Positions 1-4,953 of a stretch of DNA of 6,377 nucleotides are shown here, in pieces. Origin of the DNA: Cyclobacteriaceae bacterium (GTDB lineage: Bacteria; Bacteroidota; Bacteroidia; Cytophagales; Cyclobacteriaceae); the NCBI GenBank assembly GCA_030589835.1, contig JAUUZS010000265.1, positions 1 through 6,377 of the forward strand. The letters are read 5' to 3'. A program made the position numbers and the translations under genes. The notes beneath the pieces are model-generated. The model was not told the DNA's origin, did not search any database, and saw only the letters and a list, made by a program, of their open reading frames with translations. Each line of letters opens with the position of its first letter. Positions within the stretch are counted from its first letter, which is position 1.

Positions 1-68
1 AAATGAAATATTGAATGGCAACCTGGAACGGAATCGGGAGAGGAGGGCTGGATTAACTTAACACTAAT
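1..68. other. left-edge segment without a supportable gene
   Basis: This short stretch lies beyond the stop codon of the ROK regulator. Plus-strand frame 2 is open from the window edge to a TAA at 59-61 (19 codons), so it could be the C-terminal tail of a convergent gene entering from the left. The peptide is too short to recognise. There is no minus-strand ATG here to begin another gene after the regulator. I see no GC-rich hairpin followed by a T-run that would mark a terminator for either direction. Confidence 0.3.
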
Positions 69-1232
69 TTACAGCAAACAATCCCTAATACAATTATCAG
101 TAATAGTTTTGCTGGCATTTAATAGGGCACCATAAGCCCCGTACATATCATTACTGTCGTACCATTTAATATTCTGAGGACCACTAACCCAGGTTTCTTT
201 CCTAAGGTTTTTTTCTATCTTCTTTTCTAATACATGCTTTATGGATTCAACGGATGGTCCGCCGATAATAATTGTTTCAGGATCCAGGATATTTGTAATA
301 ACAATAAGGATGAATTTAAGAACTTCATATAGATGCTGGATATATAATTCACTTTCCAGGATATCCTGTGTAATTTCTGGCATCGAATTTATGTTCTGCC
401 CAAAATTATTATTTACAAAATCAACAATTCCTTTTTTTGAAATAGCCGATTCTACAATACTATTTTGTGACGTTGAGCCTTTATATTCGTACGGAATAAA
501 ACCTATTTCCCCGGCGAATCCTCTATGTCCAAGAAATAGGCCGTTATTAAAAATGGATAAAGAAACTCCTTTACCCAGATGAACAAACACATAGTTCTTA
601 TCCTTCCATTTTTTTGAATGCAGCACTGATGCGGCTTGTGCATGGATATCATGTTCTATATACTGGTACTTAATATTTGGGAGTAATTTAAATACCGCGT
701 TAAAATCAAAGTGATCAATTCCAGGGATTCTTGGTGAATTGGCCAGGATTAAATTCTTTGTGTCCACTCCTCCGGCGAGGGCAACGCTTATTCCCATTAT
801 GCTATCTGACTTTATCTTTGCATCTATAAGTGAACTGACATATGTGGCAGTTAAACTCTCGTGAATGTTATCAGCACTTAGCGCATCTTCTAAAGGATAT
901 GTTTTTCTGAAAATTTCTTCATTTCCGAGCGTAGCAATGGAGCATAATATTTCATCCGCCCTGGGTTCCATACCATAAAGCAGGAATTTTTTTTTGGTAA
1001 AGGAGTAGTTACGCGTTTTTCGGCCTCGTCCTTCTTTTTCTTTATCGAGTGTGTGTTTAAGGATTTGCGTTTCATTCAATAGATTAATAATTGTGCTACA
1101 AGAACCCCATGATAGACCGGTTGAGGCCAGTAAGTCATTTTTGCTTTGGGCCCCATTTTGCAGCGCTTTTATAACTTTTTGGATGGATAAAAAACGCATT
1201 TCCCGATGCGAGTCATTTCCTTTTATTGCCAT
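69..1232 (-). CDS. ROK-family transcriptional regulator (NagC/XylR/Mlc type)
   Basis: This is a 387-residue sugar-responsive DNA-binding regulator, probably a repressor. Residues about 15-65 form a winged helix-turn-helix (recognition-helix region GLSWGSCSTIINLL, 39-52), followed by a basic linker rich in K/R (63-74). Residues about 85-375 form a ROK sugar-kinase-like fold: phosphate-loop-like HLGKGVSLSIFNNG (218-231), the EHDIHAQAA segment (193-201) in place of the kinase NDANxAA, GEIGF (241-245) in place of GEIGH, and the C-terminal LDPETIIIGG (316-325). The N-terminal DxGxT ATP motif is not recognisable, and the CxCGxxGC zinc motif of NagC/Mlc and most ROK proteins is missing, so kinase activity is unlikely. 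The 387-residue length is normal for ROK repressors. It is transcribed from its own promoter just upstream, in the same direction as the catabolic operon it follows, which makes that operon and the divergent GH3 gene its likely targets (inference). The effector is unknown. Confidence 0.88.
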   Translation of the reverse strand: MAIKGNDSHREMRFLSIQKVIKALQNGAQSKNDLLASTGLSWGSCSTIINLLNETQILKHTLDKEKEGRGRKTRNYSFTKKKFLLYGMEPRADEILCSIATLGNEEIFRKTYPLEDALSADNIHESLTATYVSSLIDAKIKSDSIMGISVALAGGVDTKNLILANSPRIPGIDHFDFNAVFKLLPNIKYQYIEHDIHAQAASVLHSKKWKDKNYVFVHLGKGVSLSIFNNGLFLGHRGFAGEIGFIPYEYKGSTSQNSIVESAISKKGIVDFVNNNFGQNINSMPEITQDILESELYIQHLYEVLKFILIVITNILDPETIIIGGPSVESIKHVLEKKIEKNLRKETWVSGPQNIKWYDSNDMYGAYGALLNASKTITDNCIRDCLL

Positions 1233-1260
1233 TGAATGATTCTTTTCTTAAAGGATTGAT

Positions 1261-1291
1261 CAAAGATATACAAAGAGAATAAAAAACCAAT
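1261..1291 (-). promoter_or_regulatory. Bacteroidota-type promoter for the ROK regulator
   Basis: On the minus strand, TATCTTTG (1268 to 1261) matches the Bacteroidota -7 element TAnnTTTG exactly. ATTG (1291 to 1288), 19 bases upstream, differs by one base from the -33 TTTG element, and 19 bases is within the accepted spacing. The predicted transcript would start around 1254, giving a leader of about 20 bases before the ATG at 1232. The small palindrome TTGATCAA (1256-1263) overlaps the -7 element and could be a regulator contact site, though 8 bases is weak evidence. Confidence 0.6.
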
Positions 1292-1295
1292 TAAC

Positions 1296-1313
1296 TGTGA
1301 TTTATGCATCACA
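1296..1313. promoter_or_regulatory. inverted repeat TGTGAT-N6-ATCACA, candidate operator or weak terminator
   Basis: TGTGATTTATGCATCACA has perfect 6-base arms around a 6-base centre. It lies 26 bases beyond the stop of the GH88/105-like gene and immediately upstream of the -33 element of the regulator promoter. The arms resemble Crp/Fnr-type half sites (TGTGA/TCACA), but the spacing is 8 rather than the Crp 6. On the minus strand it is followed after about 8 bases by GGTTTTTTATT, so it could also be a weak intrinsic terminator for the upstream operon. The stem has only two G-C pairs, so I slightly favour a protein-binding site. Confidence 0.35.
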
Positions 1314-1338
1314 TACGGATAAATTCAATTAAATATCT

Positions 1339-2478
1339 TCATTCTGTTAACATAATCTCAGCCAGCATCCCATAAATGATGGCTTGTACACCATGATTAT
1401 CATCAGTCTCACCTGGCACCTTATAATAATCATCAATTGAGCGAAGAGGTCCCGGGCCTGGGCTGACATTTAATACTGTACCACCCATAGTTACCTGGTC
1501 TCTAAGTGCATTTGATGCATTCAATGCTGCTACTTTATATTTTTCGTCTTTAAGAAATCCATTTTGATAGGCAACAGCCAGATAATATGCGATCATTCCG
1601 GTGCCGCTTGATTCAGGATAACTATCCTCGATTGGTAAGTGCAATAGAAAATGCCACATCCCTGAACTATCCTGAACGGCCAGTAAGGCGTCAGCCAATT
1701 CCTGTACATATTTCCGGAGTTGTGAAAAGTGCAATGAGCCTTCAGGAAGAGCTTGCAGGGAAGTGACCATCCCGCGAATTAACCATCCATGGCCTCGTGA
1801 CCAGGAACCAGGCGAAAGTTCCATTCGATCTGGTAGCCAGCCCCGCCCCTGGCTGTAAAGACCGGTTTTTGAGTCTCTGAGAATCTGGCGGTACAACTCA
1901 AATTGTGTAACACATTCAGCAAAAAAGGTGGTATCATTAATAAGGTATCCGGTACGTGCCATTCGGCTGGCATATTCCTGTAAATAGTCAATCAGGAGAT
2001 AGAATTCCATTTGGTGATTTATATAGACGGCCCCTTCGTCACTATATTCAGCCCATTGAAGCATCCTGCTTGATTCGTACACATACGGTGGCATGAAGGC
2101 AGAATCACAAGTTGCCTTGAATAATGCAAAGTTGATACTGCAAAATGGCTGCGATGTATAACTCACCGTATCATCGGATTGGCGACTCCGTAATCGCATT
2201 ATTTCTAATACTTTGGCACGGTAGGTATCAGTGTCTGTTAAAAGATCATAGAAAAGCATTGCTTCAAAAGTCAGATCAAGCGTATAATTACCCCATACAT
2301 GCTTTTCAGTACTAAAATTATTATGCCGCTCAAAATAATGCTGAACTACCTGTTGAATAACCACGTGAGGAGATGTTGATGTAGTATTCTTCTGGGCATG
2401 TAAATCAGGTGATGCAATCAGAAAAAACAATATAAACACACTAAACAGGCATTTCATGGCAAATGCATTTGAAATCAT
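1339..2478 (-). CDS. secreted GH88/GH105-fold glycoside hydrolase (unsaturated uronyl hydrolase-like)
   Basis: This is a 379-residue exported protein with the (alpha/alpha)6-barrel signature of the GH88/GH105 family (Pfam PF07470). Those enzymes remove delta-4,5-unsaturated uronic acids from oligosaccharides made by polysaccharide lyases. A signal peptide covers about residues 8-29 (MKCLFSVFILFFLIASP, ending LHAQ), with no lipobox, so a periplasmic location is expected. The start at 2478 overlaps the aldolase stop (ATGA); an internal Met at residue 8 (2457) would give a neater signal peptide. Family landmarks are an early VWGNYTLDLTFEAM (61-74), DSKTGLYSQGRGW (202-214), SWSRGHGWLIRG (225-236), and SSGTGMIAYYLA (290-301). 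The usual IDDxYM and HGWD motifs, which carry the acidic residues of YteR-like enzymes, read as YINHQMEF (152-159) and SQGRGW (209-214), so substrate and mechanism may differ. It is the last gene of the kinase-isomerase-aldolase operon. The fold assignment is firm; the reaction is not. Confidence 0.75.
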   Translation of the reverse strand: MISNAFAMKCLFSVFILFFLIASPDLHAQKNTTSTSPHVVIQQVVQHYFERHNNFSTEKHVWGNYTLDLTFEAMLFYDLLTDTDTYRAKVLEIMRLRSRQSDDTVSYTSQPFCSINFALFKATCDSAFMPPYVYESSRMLQWAEYSDEGAVYINHQMEFYLLIDYLQEYASRMARTGYLINDTTFFAECVTQFELYRQILRDSKTGLYSQGRGWLPDRMELSPGSWSRGHGWLIRGMVTSLQALPEGSLHFSQLRKYVQELADALLAVQDSSGMWHFLLHLPIEDSYPESSGTGMIAYYLAVAYQNGFLKDEKYKVAALNASNALRDQVTMGGTVLNVSPGPGPLRSIDDYYKVPGETDDNHGVQAIIYGMLAEIMLTE

Positions 2479-3185
2479 TTATACTTTGTAATGGCATCCT
2501 CGAGTATTTGGGCAGTTTGCCCGGTGCCGATTCTTGTCACACCAATTTTTCTGACACGTAATAGTGCTTCCAGGGAACCAACAGCTCCTGCAGCTTTAAC
2601 CTGAACTTCGGGTGCACAATGTTTTCGCATGAGTTTAAGATCTTCATCAGTAGCACCTTTGTAGGAATACTTTCCATCGGTTCCTTTTACATAATTATAG
2701 CCAGTAGAAGTCTTTACAAAATCTACTTTTAGCGCACTGCATATTTCACATAATTTGATTTTATGACTGGTGTCAGTGATCAAGTCATTTTCAAAAATAA
2801 CTTTTAATATGCTGTTACTTTTTGATGTCTCTTCCCTGATCGCAGAGATTTCTTTCTCAATATATATCCAGTCCTCCATAGCGACCTTTCCCAGGTTGAT
2901 CACCATATCAATTTCAATAGCTCCATCATCGATAGCTTGTTGTGTTTCGAACACTTTGACATTGATGGAACTGTTTCCATGAGGGAATCCAATAACCGTT
3001 CCAACCAAAACATCGGAACCTTCTAAGCAATTCTTGGCGAGCTCAACGGCATACGGCTTAATGCAAACCGAAGCAACATTATATTTTTTTGCCAGTTCGC
3101 AACCCTCTTTCAAGCCTTTATCTGTAAGGGTTGGACTAAGTAAAGAGTGATCTATCATTTTTGCTAAATCTGTAACGATGTCCAT
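2475..3185 (-). CDS. deoC: DeoC-type class I aldolase (deoxyribose-phosphate aldolase family)
   Basis: This is a 236-residue cytoplasmic TIM-barrel aldolase. DeoC itself splits 2-deoxyribose 5-phosphate into glyceraldehyde 3-phosphate and acetaldehyde. Family motifs are in order: IDHSLLSPT (11-19), VCIKPYAV (40-47), VIGFPHG (64-70), EIDMVIN (91-97) with the catalytic Asp93, DFVKTSTGY (155-163) with the Schiff-base Lys158, and VKAAGAVG (196-203) with Lys197. The catalytic Asp-Lys-Lys set is therefore complete. Two features are unusual. About ten extra residues follow the Schiff-base strand (about 163-174) relative to short DeoC proteins such as the Bacillus enzyme. The phosphate-binding Gly-Gly and GASS segments read GA (200-201) and GTGQT (220-224). 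It sits 32 bases after the SIS gene and overlaps the next gene by 4, so it is clearly in the operon. No thymidine phosphorylase, phosphopentomutase or other deo gene is present, so nucleoside salvage is not supported. The family is confident; the exact substrate and therefore the symbol are tentative. Confidence 0.85.
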   Translation of the reverse strand: MDIVTDLAKMIDHSLLSPTLTDKGLKEGCELAKKYNVASVCIKPYAVELAKNCLEGSDVLVGTVIGFPHGNSSINVKVFETQQAIDDGAIEIDMVINLGKVAMEDWIYIEKEISAIREETSKSNSILKVIFENDLITDTSHKIKLCEICSALKVDFVKTSTGYNYVKGTDGKYSYKGATDEDLKLMRKHCAPEVQVKAAGAVGSLEALLRVRKIGVTRIGTGQTAQILEDAITKYK

Positions 3186-3217
3186 GCTTATAGTAGTTAG
3201 AAAGTTATTTGTCGTAT

Positions 3218-3793
3218 TTATAAAGAATCTGCTATTTCAGGATTTTCCATAAACGCATAGGCAATCATATGGCATATCAGCATATGGATATCTTCAACAT
3301 GTCCGTAATGCGTTGAATCAATTATAATAACTTCTTTGGCGATTTCTGCCAATTGTCCTTTTGCTCCTCCAACCATGGCAATAGTATGTAATCCGTTATC
3401 ATTAGCCCATTTTACAGCCTCTACAAGGTTAGGAGAATTTCCGCTTACGCTTAATGTAAACAGTAAGTCGCCCTTTGATGCGAAATTCTCCATTTGTTTT
3501 TTATAAATATCTTTGTAGGAATAATCGTTGCTAATTGCTGTAATCAAGCCTATATGTTCGTTCAGCGAAATGCATTTAAAGCGCTTTTCCGTTTTGTCTG
3601 AAGCTCCTTTGCCCATATCTGTAACAAAATGTGAGGCATTGGCGGCGCTTCCCCCATTTCCAAATACAAAAATCTGTTTCCCCTGTGTATTTGCTTTTCC
3701 AAATTTTTCAATTATGCTATTTATTTTGTCAAATGGGATGGAATCCAATGATTTCTTATATCCATCCATATAGGTATTCAACCAGTTGTTCAT
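3218..3793 (-). CDS. GmhA-like SIS-domain sugar-phosphate isomerase
   Basis: This is a 191-residue single-SIS-domain protein of the GmhA/DiaA group (COG0279-like). GmhA interconverts sedoheptulose 7-phosphate and D-glycero-D-manno-heptose 7-phosphate. The phosphate-binding loop FGNGGSAANASHF (44-56) and the second SIS signature LSVSGNSPNLVEAV (114-127) are typical. His55 and His175 match the E. coli metal/catalytic positions His61 and His180. The remaining two positions are changed conservatively: Asp59 stands where E. coli has Glu65, and Glu167 (in HVEDIH, 165-170) where it has Gln172. No heptose kinase, phosphatase or nucleotidyltransferase gene is nearby, so LPS heptose synthesis is unlikely. 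Its position 10 bases after a sugar kinase and 32 bases before an aldolase suggests aldose-ketose isomerisation of a catabolic sugar phosphate (inference). DiaA-like replication regulation is a less likely alternative given the setting. Confidence 0.8.
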   Translation of the reverse strand: MNNWLNTYMDGYKKSLDSIPFDKINSIIEKFGKANTQGKQIFVFGNGGSAANASHFVTDMGKGASDKTEKRFKCISLNEHIGLITAISNDYSYKDIYKKQMENFASKGDLLFTLSVSGNSPNLVEAVKWANDNGLHTIAMVGGAKGQLAEIAKEVIIIDSTHYGHVEDIHMLICHMIAYAFMENPEIADSL

Positions 3794-3803
3794 GATAATA
3801 TTT

Positions 3804-4733
3804 TCAGTTTAATGAATCAAAATGTTTTTTTGCCATTAGGGCGGCCCCGACGCACACTGCATCTTCCTTTAATTCTGCAATGCTAATTTTGGGAGGCGTA
3901 ATGGCATCCATCAAATAGCCCTGCAGGTTTTTTTCTACGGCTTTAAGAAGGGGATCTCCGATAAGTGAAAGGCCGCCGCCAAGAATGATTACCTCTGGAT
4001 GCATGATGTGCACTGCATGTGACAAACCAAAAGCTAAATCATCAGCAGTATCCTGCAAAATTCTATCTGCTCCGTTGTCACCTTTTTCTATGGCTTGTAA
4101 CAAATATTTAGTCTCCCCTGATTTTTCGTTGCCTACTACGTTTGCAAGAATACTTTTCGGATTGCTTTTTATGTAATTACGAATTTTTTTATCTACTGCC
4201 CAGCCTGAGCAGCTGTTTTCAAGAATTCTCCCATCTTTATCCAATCGAATATGGCCGATTTCGACTTCACCTGGTTTATACCCATGATAAACTTTACCAT
4301 CAATTACCAGTCCGCCACCAACTCCACTTCCTAAAGTGATGTATAAAGTCCGGGAACAATTTTTCCCCGCACCAAGATGAGCTTCGCCCAAAGCCGCAGT
4401 GTTTGCATCATTATCCACCACCACAGGAATTCTTGTGAGTTCATAAAGCCACTGACCAAGCTGGAAATCAGACCATCCTTTTACCTGGTAAGACGTGACG
4501 ACTTTTCCGGTTCGGTAATCTACAGGACCTCCATAGCCAATGCCAATAACCTCAATTTTAGTCTTATTAAGTATATTAATGACTTTTTCCTGGATTTTGT
4601 CCCTTATAAGTGCGCCATCTCTTTTTTCACTCACAAAAAATTTATGACGCTCTAATATGTTTGTTTGATCATCCGCTAGAAAAACCTGTATTTTTGTCCC
4701 CCCTATTTCAATACCCAGAAATTTTTTACTCAT
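3804..4733 (-). CDS. ROK-family sugar kinase (glucokinase-like)
   Basis: This is a 309-residue cytoplasmic ATP-dependent sugar kinase, of normal length for the family and without a DNA-binding domain. GIEIGGTK (7-14) is the ATP phosphate loop, VDNDAN (106-111) supplies the catalytic base Asp109, and ITLGSGVGGGLVIDGKVYHG (132-151) is the second phosphate and adenosine-region motif. EIGH (159-161 with Glu158) and Glu172 correspond to the sugar-contacting Glu, His and Glu of ROK glucokinases. HPEVIILGGGLS (245-256) is the typical C-terminal ROK motif. The zinc-binding CxCGxxGC segment between His161 and Glu172 is absent, leaving only a non-zinc remnant (LENSCSGWAVD, 171-181). It is the first gene of the minus-strand operon, 10 bases before the SIS gene, and probably traps the imported sugar as a phosphate. 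Glucose, mannose, N-acylated hexosamines or a less common sugar are all possible. Confidence 0.88.
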   Translation of the reverse strand: MSKKFLGIEIGGTKIQVFLADDQTNILERHKFFVSEKRDGALIRDKIQEKVINILNKTKIEVIGIGYGGPVDYRTGKVVTSYQVKGWSDFQLGQWLYELTRIPVVVDNDANTAALGEAHLGAGKNCSRTLYITLGSGVGGGLVIDGKVYHGYKPGEVEIGHIRLDKDGRILENSCSGWAVDKKIRNYIKSNPKSILANVVGNEKSGETKYLLQAIEKGDNGADRILQDTADDLAFGLSHAVHIMHPEVIILGGGLSLIGDPLLKAVEKNLQGYLMDAITPPKISIAELKEDAVCVGAALMAKKHFDSLN

Positions 4734-4754
4734 TTTCCAACTTTAATTATGTAA

Positions 4755-4784
4755 AAAAGTTATATAAATTTTAATTACATCAAG
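4755..4784 (-). promoter_or_regulatory. weak candidate promoter for the kinase operon
   Basis: On the minus strand, TAACTTTT (4762 to 4755) fits the Bacteroidota -7 element TAnnTTTG except for its last base. CTTG (4784 to 4781) lies 18 bases upstream as a possible -33 element. The spacing is one short of the usual 19-21 and the leader would be only about 15 bases. The AT-richness makes chance matches likely. Confidence 0.3.
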
Positions 4785-4830
4785 ATATAATAAAATAAAT
4801 CATTTAATGATAACATGAAGTATATTATAC

Positions 4831-4838
4831 TATTTTTG
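4831..4838 (+). promoter_or_regulatory. candidate -7 element for the GH3 gene
   Basis: TATTTTTG matches the Bacteroidota -7 consensus TAnnTTTG exactly. The region 19-21 bases upstream (AATGAT, 4806-4811) holds only a partial match to the -33 TTTG. Use of this element would give a leader of roughly 110 bases before the ATG at 4954, long enough to include the inverted repeat at 4902-4917. Confidence 0.45.
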
Positions 4839-4901
4839 TGATAAATATAATAAATTATGATATAAATATTAATCTTATTATCAAAACATCATTATTATAA
4901 T

Positions 4902-4917
4902 TTTTCTTAGAAGAAAA
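4902..4917. repeat. 16-base inverted repeat in the GH3 leader, candidate operator
   Basis: TTTTCTTAGAAGAAAA has perfect 7-base arms around a 2-base centre. It lies between the candidate GH3 promoter and the GH3 start codon, where a bound repressor could block transcription. The half-site TTTTCTTA recurs at 1243-1250, between the regulator's own promoter and its ATG. AT-rich palindromes of this kind are typical of ROK repressor operators, but the low complexity of the region limits confidence. Confidence 0.35.
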
Positions 4918-4953
4918 TAGCACCCTACATTGGAAACCTAATTTAATAGAAAG

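Larger units (their letters stand above)
4734..4953. promoter_or_regulatory. divergent, extremely AT-rich regulatory region
   Basis: This 220-base gap separates the diverging starts of the ROK kinase operon and the GH3 gene. G+C is about 13 percent over 4741-4920 (23 of 180 bases), far below the flanking genes. It holds candidate promoters for both directions and a 16-base inverted repeat. I find no open reading frame of note in it. Co-regulation of the intracellular operon and the GH3 lipoprotein from this region is the simplest reading. Confidence 0.7.

Noticed and set aside
2..61. C-terminal tail of a convergent plus-strand gene
   Set aside because: Only 19 open codons ending in TAA; too short to distinguish from chance and no recognisable sequence.
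241..582. 113-codon plus-strand open frame opposite the ROK regulator
   Set aside because: Antisense shadow of a clearly conserved ROK domain; the peptide resembles no known protein.
1296..1313. Canonical Crp site
   Set aside because: The arms TGTGA/TCACA match but the spacer is 8 rather than 6 bases, so I report only an inverted repeat of unknown binder.
3218..3793. gmhA for LPS heptose synthesis
   Set aside because: Active-site positions differ and no heptose kinase, phosphatase or nucleotidyltransferase gene is nearby; the operon setting is catabolic.
4377..4655. 92-codon plus-strand open frame opposite the ROK kinase
   Set aside because: Overlaps the catalytic motifs of the kinase on the other strand and has no family features.
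2475..4733. Nucleoside or deoxyribose salvage (deo) operon
   Set aside because: Only the aldolase family fits; phosphorylase, phosphopentomutase, cytidine deaminase and a PfkB-type deoxyribokinase are absent.
4839..4883. Inverted repeat TGATAA ... TTATCA in the divergent region
   Set aside because: Six-base arms 33 bases apart in sequence of about 13 percent G+C are expected by chance.
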